From Chromatiales bacterium (GTDB lineage Bacteria; Pseudomonadota; Gammaproteobacteria; Steroidobacterales; Woeseiaceae): a DNA stretch of 38,476 nt. Under the pieces are notes generated by a model that worked only from the letters and a program-made list of their open reading frames with translations, was not told the DNA's origin and ran no database searches. This document shows positions 8,933 to 17,452 of this stretch, one piece after another; the stretch's first letter is position 1, and the number at the start of each line of letters is the position of its first letter. A program made the position numbers and the translations under genes. The stretch spans positions 1 to 38,476 of the forward strand of contig SHLT01000014.1 of assembly GCA_004282875.1 (NCBI GenBank), in the 5' to 3' direction.

Positions 8933-10162
8933 TCACCTCCGCGCAAATCCGCTGCGCAGGCGCAAGACGCTCACCGCCAGGCCGCCGGCGGTAATGGCGA
9001 GCGATACGAGCCAGCTCTGTGCGTCGATCGACCAGGCGCTTGCAGACGTCAGTTCGCCGCTCAGCCGATCGACGATGAACCCATTGGGCGCCAGGCGGCC
9101 AAGGTCTGCGATCCAGTCCGGCAATGCCGCAAGCGGAAAGAAGCTGCCGCCGGCCATCATCAGGGGAAACAGGAGGATCGTCGTAATCAGGTTTGCCGCC
9201 CGGTTGTTCGGGAACAGCATCTGCAGCGCGGCGAACCAGGCGAACAGACCAACGCCACCGAGCGATACCCACAGTAGCGAGGGCAGGAACTTCGACCAGG
9301 CGACACCGTGATAGGTGAAGCCGACAACCAGCGTGATCGAGACCAGAAGCGCCATCACGAGCAGCGCGGCGATGGCCTTGCCCGCCACGAAGCCCGACAA
9401 TGCGCCCGGCGCCGACACGAGGCGGCGCAGCGTGCCCTTGTCTCGCTCAACCCAGTAATCCGCCGCGAGGGAGTTGGCTGCGAACAACACGGCCATAAGG
9501 ATGACGCCCGGCAGGAACAGCAAGGCTATGTCCGGCTGCGGCTCCTGCGGTGGCGGCTCGACGACGACCAGTTCGATCGCCAGCGGCGAGAGCCTGGGCA
9601 TGATGGCGTCGACCTTCTGCTGGATGTCGACGGATATGCCGGCAACGAAGACGTCCGTGGGCGTCGTGTCGGCATCCGAGTCCATGATTGCCTTGATCTC
9701 GGGGCCGAGCAGTCGCTGCGCGTAAAACCCGGCATCGAGCAAGACCTCGGTCACGTTTTCGATGATGCCGGGAAGAATGGTCTGCGCCGGGTTCGTCCTG
9801 AGCGTCAGCGTAACGGGTGTCTCGTTGAGAAACGCGTCCTGAAAGCCCTTAGGGATAGTCAGGAATCCACTGGCTTCGCCATCGTTAACGCGCCTCAGGC
9901 CTTCTTCGGTCGTGACCTGTTCGACGATGATCAACTCACCCAGCTGTTCCTGGCTGTAGGCGCCGACGACGAAGCCGCTCAGGAACGAATCGTCCTGGTC
10001 CGCAATCAGCAGCGTGCCGGTCGGCGTGCCATTGCCGCCGTCCATCATCAGGGTGATCAGGCCGCCGATCAGGAATGGAATGCCGAGCCAGATCAGCAAG
10101 GCCATCCGGTCCTGCATCCAGCGGAGCAGATCTTTCCGGACTGATGCGAACAGGAAGTCCAT
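8933..10162 (-). CDS. ABC-2 type exporter permease, first subunit
   Basis: 409 residues with the same layout as its downstream partner: a cytosolic N-terminal helix, a first membrane segment around residues 23-41, an extracytoplasmic domain to about residue 210, and a bundle of five or more C-terminal segments. The motif VERDKGTLRRLVSAPG precedes a membrane segment as in DrrB/YhhJ-type permeases. The gene starts 2 bases after the stop of the ATPase gene, and its own end carries the GGAGGTGA used by the next gene. It belongs to the inner-membrane part of an ATP-driven exporter of unknown substrate. Confidence 0.88.
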   Translation of the reverse strand: MDFLFASVRKDLLRWMQDRMALLIWLGIPFLIGGLITLMMDGGNGTPTGTLLIADQDDSFLSGFVVGAYSQEQLGELIIVEQVTTEEGLRRVNDGEASGFLTIPKGFQDAFLNETPVTLTLRTNPAQTILPGIIENVTEVLLDAGFYAQRLLGPEIKAIMDSDADTTPTDVFVAGISVDIQQKVDAIMPRLSPLAIELVVVEPPPQEPQPDIALLFLPGVILMAVLFAANSLAADYWVERDKGTLRRLVSAPGALSGFVAGKAIAALLVMALLVSITLVVGFTYHGVAWSKFLPSLLWVSLGGVGLFAWFAALQMLFPNNRAANLITTILLFPLMMAGGSFFPLAALPDWIADLGRLAPNGFIVDRLSGELTSASAWSIDAQSWLVSLAITAGGLAVSVLRLRSGFARR

Positions 10163-10164
10163 CG

Positions 10165-11106
10165 CTATTCGCGGAGCTCCTTACCGGTGAGCAACAGGAA
10201 CAGCGTCTCAAGATTCGGGCTGCGCAGACTCGTCTCGCTGACGCTCCCGCCGGCTTGACTGACAACGTCGAAGATTCGCGGCAGGTGTTGTGACGCCGCG
10301 GACAGCGTAAGGAGCAGCGAGTCTTCGTCCTGGCTCAGGATTTCAAGATCGTCGATATCCCGGGCCAGCGACTCGATGGCGTCGCCGATCGTAGCAGCCG
10401 GAAACTGGCCAGACAGCTGGAGCGCATCGCGGGCCCCGAGCTGGGCCTTGAGTCCGTCAACCGTGCCTTCCGCGACGATCTTGCCATTGTCGATAATCGC
10501 CAGCGAATCGCACAGGCGCTCGGCTTCTTCCATGTAGTGCGTTGTATAGAGTACGCAGGCGCCTGCGTCGCGCTCTGCTTCGACGAGGTCGAACAGCTTC
10601 GCACGCGACTGCGGATCGACGCCGACGGTCGGCTCATCGAGCAGTAATACCTTGGGCTGGTGCACAACGCCGCAGCCAAAGTTCAGCCGGCGCTTCATGC
10701 CGCCCGAAAACTTCTTGGGGAGATCGCGGGACCGGTCGGCGAGACCGATGCAGTCGAGCACGTCGGCGACGCGGTTCTCCAGCGCCTTGCCGCGCAGTCC
10801 ATAGGCCTTGCCCCAGTAACGAAGATTGTCGATCGCCGGCAGATCTTCGTACAGCGCCAGCTCCTGCGGCACGACGCCGAGCGACTGCCTGGCCGCCTTG
10901 CCGTCGCGCGCGATGTCGTGTCCCGAAACCGCAATGCGTCCCGTGGTCGGCGTCAGCAGCCCGGAGATGCAGTTGATGGTTGTGGACTTGCCCGCACCGT
11001 TCGGACCGAGCAGGCCGAACACGGCGCCCTTCTTTGCCTGAAAGGAGACATCGTCGACGGCCGTGAGGTCACCGTATTGTTTGACCAGGTGTTCGACATT
11101 CAGCAT
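10165..11106 (-). CDS. ABC exporter ATP-binding subunit
   Basis: 313 residues. Walker A is GPNGAGKST (34-42), the Q-loop glutamine is Q81, the signature is FSGGMKRR (133-140), Walker B is VLLLDE (153-158), and the H-loop histidine lies in TTHYMEEAE. The extra C-terminal ~90 residues resemble the DrrA/NatA branch that partners ABC-2 permeases. It is first in a four-gene operon, has an AAGGA ribosome binding site, and is divergent from the DRG-like GTPase gene. All motifs needed for ATP hydrolysis are intact. Confidence 0.93.
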   Translation of the reverse strand: MLNVEHLVKQYGDLTAVDDVSFQAKKGAVFGLLGPNGAGKSTTINCISGLLTPTTGRIAVSGHDIARDGKAARQSLGVVPQELALYEDLPAIDNLRYWGKAYGLRGKALENRVADVLDCIGLADRSRDLPKKFSGGMKRRLNFGCGVVHQPKVLLLDEPTVGVDPQSRAKLFDLVEAERDAGACVLYTTHYMEEAERLCDSLAIIDNGKIVAEGTVDGLKAQLGARDALQLSGQFPAATIGDAIESLARDIDDLEILSQDEDSLLLTLSAASQHLPRIFDVVSQAGGSVSETSLRSPNLETLFLLLTGKELRE

Positions 11107-11161
11107 CGCGCGTCCTTATCCCCTCGCCTCGGGCAGCAGCCCCCGATATTACAGTTATCCC

Positions 11162-11192
11162 TACTATCGAACATCCCGCCGCACCGATAGTA
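11162..11192. promoter_or_regulatory. Inverted repeat in the divergent promoter region (candidate operator)
   Basis: TACTATCG at 11162-11169 is matched by its exact reverse complement CGATAGTA at 11185-11192, with a 15-base spacer. Half-site centres are about 23 bases apart, roughly two helical turns. A second inverted repeat, AGTATT (11189-11194) and AATACT (11203-11208), overlaps its right half. The pair sits in the 116-base gap between the ABC operon and the DRG-like GTPase gene, so a bound protein could control either or both. Confidence 0.45.
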
Positions 11193-11222
11193 TTTACTTA
11201 CGAATACTTTCTCGACCGGATC

Positions 11223-12242
11223 ATGCCCACCAACGTCTCACCCGAATACAAGAAAGCGGAAGAAGCCTACCGCAAGGCGCGCGAACCAAAAGAGCGCCTG
11301 GACTGCCTGAAGGAAATGCTGCGGACGATCCCCAAGCATAAGGGGACGGAGCATTTGCAGTCCGACATCAAGACTCGCATCAAGCAGTTGACGGAGGAGC
11401 TCGCGGGCCCGAAGAAGGGGGGCAAGCGCAGCGGGCCATCGCATGTCGTGCGCAACGAGGGTGCAGCGCAACTTTGCATGATCGGCCCGCCCAACGCCGG
11501 CAAATCAAGCCTGCATGTACGCCTCACCGGGTCGCACAGTGATGTCGGACCCTACCCCTACACAACCCACCTGCCGATTCCGGGCATGCTGCCTTTCGAG
11601 GACATCCATTTTCAGCTCGTGGACCTGCCACCCGTGTCGGGCGAGTTCCTGGAGCCGTGGCTGGTCAACACACTGCAGCACGCGGACGGCGTCCTGCTCG
11701 TTATCGATGTCGCCGACCCAGAGTGCCTCGAGCAGGTGCCGGTCGTTCTTGAGCGGCTGGCCGAGAGGAAGGTATTCCTGAGGTCGGCCTGGCCCGGGCT
11801 GGACTCGGCACCGGCGCAGGAGACCGGGGAAGACGACCCCTTCCGGCTGGACCTCCCGACCGTGCTCATCGCCAACAAGAGCGACCTCGACCCGGACCCT
11901 GAAGAGGTGAAGATTCTCGAAGAGCTGCTCGGCCTGCGCTACCCGGCGTTGACCATGTCGGCCGAGACCGGGGACGGCGTGGACCAGCTCGGGCCGTTCC
12001 TGTTCAAGGCGCTGCAGATCGTGCGTGCCTACACGAAATCACCCGGCAAGCCGGCTGACAACGACAAGCCGTTCACGGTCCGCCGCGGCGACACGATTCT
12101 CGACGTCGCGAAGCTGGTGCACAAGGACATCGCGCGTGACCTGAAATTCGCGCGCATGTGGGGCAGCGAGGTATTCGACGGGCAGCAGGTCGGCCACGAC
12201 CACGGGGTGGCCGACGGGGACCTCATCGAGCTGCACGTCTAG
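11223..12242 (+). CDS. DRG/OBG-type GTPase with C-terminal TGS domain
   Basis: 339 residues. A charged helical N-terminal region (1-75) contains a PKHKGTEHLQ stretch. The G domain has G1 GPPNAGKS (88-95), G3 DLPP (134-137), G4 NKSD (218-221) and G5 MSAETG (245-250). A TGS domain fills 282-339. This order matches the DRG GTPases best known from archaea and eukaryotes, which act on ribosomes; a bacterial branch exists but has little assigned function. G3 reads D-L-P-P where Obg and DRG proteins have D-x-P-G. The start ATG at 11223 follows the divergent regulatory gap. The stop overlaps that of the convergent DUF4920 gene by three bases. Likely cytosolic; ribosome association is inferred from the TGS domain. 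Confidence 0.87.
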   Translation: MPTNVSPEYKKAEEAYRKAREPKERLDCLKEMLRTIPKHKGTEHLQSDIKTRIKQLTEELAGPKKGGKRSGPSHVVRNEGAAQLCMIGPPNAGKSSLHVRLTGSHSDVGPYPYTTHLPIPGMLPFEDIHFQLVDLPPVSGEFLEPWLVNTLQHADGVLLVIDVADPECLEQVPVVLERLAERKVFLRSAWPGLDSAPAQETGEDDPFRLDLPTVLIANKSDLDPDPEEVKILEELLGLRYPALTMSAETGDGVDQLGPFLFKALQIVRAYTKSPGKPADNDKPFTVRRGDTILDVAKLVHKDIARDLKFARMWGSEVFDGQQVGHDHGVADGDLIELHV

Positions 12243-12757
12243 CCGCGCGGCACCCTGACAGAGCTTGCGACAATCTCGTAAGTCATGCCCGGCTCCATGA
12301 CCGGCACCTTTTTGCCGATATCCTCGGCGAAGTGTTCAGCAGCCTCAGGCGTGATCTCTTTCGCCACGACTTCCCCGACGAACATCACGCGCTTACCGCT
12401 GATATCGGTGGGCACGAAGAACGCGTAGTCCCTGAACGAGACCCTGACAATGCTGCTGCCTGCCTGGGCGATGAAAAAACAGCCCTTCTTCTGGCACACC
12501 TCGGAGACCCTGGCCTCGACCCGGACCGACCGCCCCACAAAGCGCTCGCCATCACCGGCGATCTGCTCGAGCGACACGGTGGGCACCGCATCGTCCAGCG
12601 GCGAACCGAAAGTCTCTGAGTCCGCCGTCTGCACCACGGGCTCCGACAGCCGCATGACGTCGGTCTGCTCACCACCCAGGCTCGCACCGGCGGCAAAAAA
12701 ACCGATCGCCAGGGCGGCAATCCTGAGCGTAAAACGCTGTTTCATCGATTCTTCCAT
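12239..12757 (-). CDS. Secreted DUF4920-type protein
   Basis: 172 residues from the ATG at 12757, chosen because GGAGG lies six bases upstream; an alternative ATG at 12745 (MKQRF) gives a more typical signal peptide. The N terminus is basic then hydrophobic (LRIAALAIGFFAAGASL), so export to the periplasm is likely. The body contains the hallmark EVCQKKGCFF pair of cysteines followed by an OB-fold-like strand pattern (RVSFRDYAFFVPTDISG), as in DUF4920 proteins. The two cysteines could bind a metal or form a disulfide. Upstream in-frame sequence to 13003 is open but has no signal peptide logic and would overlap the DUF1302 gene start. Confidence 0.78.
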   Translation of the reverse strand: MEESMKQRFTLRIAALAIGFFAAGASLGGEQTDVMRLSEPVVQTADSETFGSPLDDAVPTVSLEQIAGDGERFVGRSVRVEARVSEVCQKKGCFFIAQAGSSIVRVSFRDYAFFVPTDISGKRVMFVGEVVAKEITPEAAEHFAEDIGKKVPVMEPGMTYEIVASSVRVPRG

Positions 12758-12991
12758 CGTGGCCTCCTCCGACCATTCTGCCTTCTCGGCCGGGCCTCTT
12801 CCACCATCCAGGCGCCCCTCTGTTAACGCATTAAAGACCGCAGCCAACCCTCGGTTTTTCCGAATAACGAAATTCGCCGTGATATGAGCGAATAGCCTCA
12901 TCTGCGGCCATTCGTGACCTGATAATAACAATCGGCGCGGGGGGTTGTGGCCATCCAATAAGACCAAGTCCAATTCAGGGGTTATGTCGAA
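12758..12991. other. 234-base divergent intergenic region
   Basis: This gap separates the DUF4920 gene (leftward) from the DUF1302 gene (rightward) and must hold both promoters. I see a GATAAT box at 12921-12926 without a convincing -35 partner, a CGAAATTCG palindrome near 12868, and an AGGGG ribosome binding site about ten bases before the ATG at 12992. No RNA gene or small coding region is evident. Confidence 0.4.
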
Positions 12992-14929
12992 ATGAACGGG
13001 CATTTAAGAACGGCATCTATCGGGGTGCTGCTGGCGTCGTGCGCGCTAAGTATTCCTGCAAACGCGGCTGAGTTTCAATGGGGTGACGTTGAGGTCAGCA
13101 TCAATTCACAAATTTCGCTGGGCTCCAGCTGGCGCCTGGAGGAACAGGATCCGCGGCTGATCACGCCGGGTAACGCACCTGGCTTCGGCACGGCGTCCAC
13201 CGGTACCGGGGACGACGGCAACGCCAACTTCAAGGATGGCGATATCTACTCGCTGATTCTGAAGGGCGTTCACGATATCGAGTTCCGCAAGGGCGACTTC
13301 GGGTTGTTCCTGCGCGGCAAGTACTGGTACGACGAGGAACTCGCCAACGGCAAGCGGCCTCACGGCAACTCCGCGAACTTTTACACGTCGAATCAGAAGC
13401 TCGAAGACAGCGGTTTCGACGATTTTGCACAGGCCTCGGGCATCGAACTGCTGGATGCATTCGTCTACGGCACCTTCTACCTCGGCGAGAACGAGCTACC
13501 GCTCGACCTGCGACTGGGTCGCCAGGTGGCAAGCTGGGGCGAGAGCACCTTCATCCAGAACGGCATCAACTCGATCAACCCGATCGACGTCTCGGCGTTC
13601 CGTCGACCCGGCGCAGAAATCAAGGAAGGGTTGCTGCCCGTCTCGATGTTCACGCTGGCTGCCGGCCTGACCGACGCACTGAGCGTTGAGATGTTCTACC
13701 AGCTCGAGTGGGAAAAGACCGTGATCGATGGCTGCGGCACGTACTTCTCGTCGGCAGACGTCGCGGCTACCGGCTGTAATGTAGTCACGCTGACCAATGC
13801 GCTCAGCGACCAGGTACAAATGCTCGGAACTGTCGGCCTCTACATCACACGGCGCCCGGACATCGAGCCCGACGACAGCGGCCAGTACGGCATAGCGCTG
13901 CGCTACTTTGCCGAAAGACTTGCCGGTTCCGAGTTCGGTCTCTACTACATTAACTACCACAGCCGCATTCCCTATCTCGGCGGTTTCAGCTCTGCAAACC
14001 CTGGCGTGCCGTCAAGTGCGATACCGCCGGGCTTCCCGGACCCGCTGCCGCCATTTATCCCGCTGAGTGACGGCCAAGATCTCGGCGCCCTGCTCGGCGG
14101 TGGCAACCCGCAGTACTTTGCCGAGTTCCCCGAGGACATCGAGCTGTTCGGCGTGAGCTTCGCGACCAACCTGGCCGGCTTCGCGATTTCCGGCGAGGTC
14201 AGCCACCGGCCCGACTTCCCCGTGCAAATCAATACAACCGAGATCCTGCAAGGCGCGGTTGGGCTGGCACCCTGGTCGACTGTGACGCCGATTATCCTGG
14301 CTGATGTTGCAGTCAATGGATGGGGATCACCCATCTCCGGATTTGACCTTCTGCCGGTTACCCAGGCGCAGGTGACGTTCATCCGCTTCTTTGACCAGGT
14401 CCTCGGAGCCAGCCGCCTGTCTTTCGCTGCGGAAATTGGCGCAAACTGGGTGGACGACCTGCCAGAGCAGTCCGTACAGCGTTACGGCCGGTCGCCGACC
14501 TTTGGCATGGGCTATTTCGACCCGATAGCGCTACCTTCGCCGCCACTTCCGCCAGGAGAATTCATTACCTGCGAAGCCGGCAATGCGCTTGCTGGTGTCG
14601 ATGCACCGAACACCAATGCGGGCAACTGCACAACGGACGGCTATGTTACCGACTCGTCATGGGGCTACCGCATCCGCGCGTCGTTGACTTACAACGACGC
14701 CTTCGCGGGTGTGAACCTGACACCGCGCTTTGCGTGGTCGCACGACGTTGATGGCTATTCACCGAACAGCAACTTCAATGAAGGCGCCCAGGCGCTCTCG
14801 CTCGGGCTGACGGCCGAATACCTGAACCGCTACACTGCAGCGGTTGACTACACAACATTCTCAGGTGGTGACTACAATACTATCGAGGACCGCGATTTCG
14901 TATCCTTGTCGTTCTCCGTCAGTTTCTAA
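12992..14929 (+). CDS. DUF1302 family outer-membrane protein
   Basis: 645 residues with a clear signal peptide (cut expected after SIPANA, residue ~25). The remainder is rich in alternating hydrophobic strands with aromatic ends, and closes with a short strand ending in phenylalanine (FVSLSFSVSF), the outer-membrane beta-barrel signature. Motifs typical of DUF1302 include the opening QISLGSSWRLEEQDPRL, DLRLGRQVASWGES, and GINSINPIDVSAFRRPG. It is the first gene of a tight four-gene set with DUF1329, YCF48-like and RND genes. In Pseudomonas and relatives this set recurs beside genes for degrading lipids, steroids or other hydrophobic compounds. A role as an outer-membrane channel for hydrophobic molecules is inferred. 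Confidence 0.88.
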   Translation: MNGHLRTASIGVLLASCALSIPANAAEFQWGDVEVSINSQISLGSSWRLEEQDPRLITPGNAPGFGTASTGTGDDGNANFKDGDIYSLILKGVHDIEFRKGDFGLFLRGKYWYDEELANGKRPHGNSANFYTSNQKLEDSGFDDFAQASGIELLDAFVYGTFYLGENELPLDLRLGRQVASWGESTFIQNGINSINPIDVSAFRRPGAEIKEGLLPVSMFTLAAGLTDALSVEMFYQLEWEKTVIDGCGTYFSSADVAATGCNVVTLTNALSDQVQMLGTVGLYITRRPDIEPDDSGQYGIALRYFAERLAGSEFGLYYINYHSRIPYLGGFSSANPGVPSSAIPPGFPDPLPPFIPLSDGQDLGALLGGGNPQYFAEFPEDIELFGVSFATNLAGFAISGEVSHRPDFPVQINTTEILQGAVGLAPWSTVTPIILADVAVNGWGSPISGFDLLPVTQAQVTFIRFFDQVLGASRLSFAAEIGANWVDDLPEQSVQRYGRSPTFGMGYFDPIALPSPPLPPGEFITCEAGNALAGVDAPNTNAGNCTTDGYVTDSSWGYRIRASLTYNDAFAGVNLTPRFAWSHDVDGYSPNSNFNEGAQALSLGLTAEYLNRYTAAVDYTTFSGGDYNTIEDRDFVSLSFSVSF

Positions 14930-14955
14930 TATTGAATTCCAGGGGCATAAACAAC

Positions 14956-16311
14956 ATGAGAACTCTTACAAAAATTTCGATGCTGGCGGCGCTCGGACTG
15001 ATGTCACAAGGCGCGCTTGCGGAACTCACGCAGGCCCAGGCTGACAGCCTTGGCGGTGACGAACTGACACCCATGGGCGCAGAGCGCGCCGGCAATGCGG
15101 CCGGCACGATCCCGGCATGGACGGGCGGCATCACCGAATTGCCGGCCGGCTATGTCGAAGGTCAACCGTTGGTCGACCCGTTCCCGGGCGACCAGCCGCA
15201 GTTCACGATCACGGCCACTAACTACGAGCAGTACCAGGACAAACTGTCCCCGGGCCAGGTCGCCCTGCTGAAACGCTATCCGGACACGTTCCGGATGCCG
15301 GTCTACGAGAGCCGTCGCTCGGCAGCCTATCCCGACGAGCTGTACGCCGCGTACGAGCGGGACGCCGTGGACGCCGTGACGACAGACGGCGGCAATGGCC
15401 TGGCAAACGTCGATTCCTACCTGCCCTTTCCGATTCCGCAGTCCGGCATCGAGGTCATCTGGAACCACGTGCTGCGCTATCGCGGTGGCAGCGTGCGGCG
15501 CGTCTATGCACAAATCCCCGTGCAGGCGAATGGCGCCTTCAGCCCGGTCATACTCGATGAACAGCTGACCTTTGCGAACTACCTGCCGGATTCCCCGGAA
15601 AACCGCCTGTTCTACTTCAAGCAAGCCATCAAGGCGCCGGCACGGCTTGAGGGCGATGTCCTGCTCGTTCACGAGAACATCAACCAGATCGTCGAACCGC
15701 GGGCGGCCTGGATCTACAACGCCGGCCAGCGTCGCGTGCGACGCGCGCCCGACGTACAGTACGATGGACCGGGCACGGCTTCGGATGGCCTGCGTACTTC
15801 CGACGATCTTGATCTCTTCAATGGCGCGCCAGACAAGTACGACTGGAAGCTCATCGAAAAGAAGGAATTGTACATTCCGTACAACGCTTACAGGCTGCTC
15901 GACAAGAACCTCAAGTACAAGGACGTTGTGCTGAAGGGCCACCTCAATCCTGACTTCCTGCGCTATGAGTTGCATCGTGTATGGGTCGTCGAGGCCACGC
16001 TGAAGGATGGCGAACGGCACATCTATGCGCGCCGGACCTTCTATGTGGACGAGGACACGTGGCAGATCAGTATTGGGGATCTGTACGACGGCCGTGGCGA
16101 ACTGTGGCGCGTTAAGGAAGCGCACAACCTCTCGCACTACCAGGTCAAGGTGCCCTGGTACGCGCTCGAGACATCGCACGACCTGATCTCCGGGCGGCAC
16201 CTGCCGCAGGGTCTGGCGAACGAGCTCAAGGGCTACCAGTACCAGTGGGACTACAAGGTAACCGAGCGCGAGTACACGCCGGCGGCACTTCGTCGTTCCG
16301 GTGTCCGCTAG
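14956..16311 (+). CDS. DUF1329 family periplasmic protein
   Basis: 451 residues from the ATG at 14956, which begins a good signal peptide (MRTLTKISMLAALGLMSQGALA). An in-frame ATG at 14932 only adds eight polar residues before it. The mature start carries the family hallmark: LGGDELTPMGAERAGN followed by GTIPAWTGGI. The C-terminal half (RTFYVDEDTWQI, YDGRGELWRV) is like the LolA/LolB-type lipoprotein-sorting fold to which DUF1329 is often assigned. It follows the DUF1302 gene by 26 bases and overlaps the YCF48-like gene by 11. A periplasmic shuttle for lipid-like molecules between the RND pump and the DUF1302 barrel is plausible but unproven. Confidence 0.88.
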   Translation: MRTLTKISMLAALGLMSQGALAELTQAQADSLGGDELTPMGAERAGNAAGTIPAWTGGITELPAGYVEGQPLVDPFPGDQPQFTITATNYEQYQDKLSPGQVALLKRYPDTFRMPVYESRRSAAYPDELYAAYERDAVDAVTTDGGNGLANVDSYLPFPIPQSGIEVIWNHVLRYRGGSVRRVYAQIPVQANGAFSPVILDEQLTFANYLPDSPENRLFYFKQAIKAPARLEGDVLLVHENINQIVEPRAAWIYNAGQRRVRRAPDVQYDGPGTASDGLRTSDDLDLFNGAPDKYDWKLIEKKELYIPYNAYRLLDKNLKYKDVVLKGHLNPDFLRYELHRVWVVEATLKDGERHIYARRTFYVDEDTWQISIGDLYDGRGELWRVKEAHNLSHYQVKVPWYALETSHDLISGRHLPQGLANELKGYQYQWDYKVTEREYTPAALRRSGVR

Positions 16312-17452
16312 CCGCAGACAGGCATCCAGGACCGTCGCCTCATGTGCGGCGGTCCTGCTCTTTGTCTTCGGTGGGTTCCCGACCAGCGCTGCCGGGGAGA
16401 CCGAATATGCGCTGCTGCCGGCCCTGAAGACAGACCTGGCGCTCGAGGGCCTGCTGCTCGACATCGCGCACGATGGTGAGCGTCTTGTCGTTGTCGGTGA
16501 GGCGGGCCATATCCTGTTCTCGGACGACAAGGGCTTGAGCTGGGTACACGCCGATGTACCCGTCTCGCTCACGATCACGGCCGTGGCGTTCGCGGGACAG
16601 GACCAGGTATGGGCAACAGCACACCACGGCTACCTGCTGCACTCGACCGATAACGGTACGAGCTGGCAGGTCAAGCTCACAGGATCGGATGTTGCGCGTT
16701 TGTCGGTAGGCGCCATAGAGCAGCGTGTGTCCGAGCTGCAGGTCACGGTCGATAACGCCCCACCCGACGCCCGGGAAGAACTGGAATGGGTGCTCGATGA
16801 CGCCATGTTTGCGCTCGATGAAGCAACCGCGGCGATCGATGACGGCATGACAACGCCGTTCCTGAATGTCTGGTTTGCCAATGACCGCGACGGCTACGCG
16901 CTCGGCGCCTACGGCATCTTCCTGCGCACCCGCGACGGCGGCGAAACCTGGGCGGTCGAGGGTAACCGGCTGGAAAACCCCGACAACTATCACCTTTACG
17001 ATGTCGCGCGCACCTCCTCGGGGACTGTCATCGTCGTTGGCGAAGCCGGCACGTTGCTGCGTTCGCCGGACGACGGCAATGAGTGGGAACGTGTGGATGC
17101 GGCTTATACCGGCTCGTACTTCGGCGCCGTTGCCGCCAACGACGACAGCCTGTTGATCTACGGGCTGCGCGGCAATGTATTCCGGTCCGTGGATCAGGGA
17201 GCGACCTGGACTCGGGTTGAAACCGGCGATCGTCGCACCCTGACATGCGGCGCGGCAGGCGAAGATGGTTCCGTCATTCTCGCTGGCGCAGCCGGCGCGG
17301 TGCTGCAAAGCCACGATGCGGGCAGCAGTTTCAGCGTAGTCCCTACCGAAGGTAACAGGGTCTACGGTGGTGTCACTGTCGCGCCGGACGGACGTGTGCT
17401 GCTGGTCGGCTTTGGCGGCATTTCCATCGTCTCGGGGAACAAACATGAGTGA
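16301..17452 (+). CDS. YCF48/BNR-repeat beta-propeller protein, secreted
   Basis: 383 residues starting at a GTG inside the end of the DUF1329 gene. A signal peptide ends near residue 31 (FPTSAAGE). Six repeats of the form GxxGxxxxSxDxGxxW are visible (for example GHILFSDDKGLSW, GTLLRSPDDGNEW, GNVFRSVDQGATW), giving a beta propeller like the photosystem II assembly factor Ycf48. Between the second and third repeats lies a helical insert (about residues 133-185) rich in acidic residues. The gene's last 8 bases overlap the start of the RND gene. It probably acts in the periplasm as a partner of that transporter; it has no link to photosynthesis here. Confidence 0.86.
   Translation: MSASRRQASRTVASCAAVLLFVFGGFPTSAAGETEYALLPALKTDLALEGLLLDIAHDGERLVVVGEAGHILFSDDKGLSWVHADVPVSLTITAVAFAGQDQVWATAHHGYLLHSTDNGTSWQVKLTGSDVARLSVGAIEQRVSELQVTVDNAPPDAREELEWVLDDAMFALDEATAAIDDGMTTPFLNVWFANDRDGYALGAYGIFLRTRDGGETWAVEGNRLENPDNYHLYDVARTSSGTVIVVGEAGTLLRSPDDGNEWERVDAAYTGSYFGAVAANDDSLLIYGLRGNVFRSVDQGATWTRVETGDRRTLTCGAAGEDGSVILAGAAGAVLQSHDAGSSFSVVPTEGNRVYGGVTVAPDGRVLLVGFGGISIVSGNKHE

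Noticed and set aside
12758-13003. N-terminal extension of the DUF4920 protein
   Set aside because: It would place the signal peptide in mid-protein and overlap the start of the divergent DUF1302 gene; GGAGG marks the start at 12757.
15004-16578. Minus-strand open frame of 524 codons
   Set aside because: It lies opposite the DUF1329 and YCF48-like genes, has no recognisable motif or signal peptide, and its composition is that of an antisense frame in high-GC DNA.
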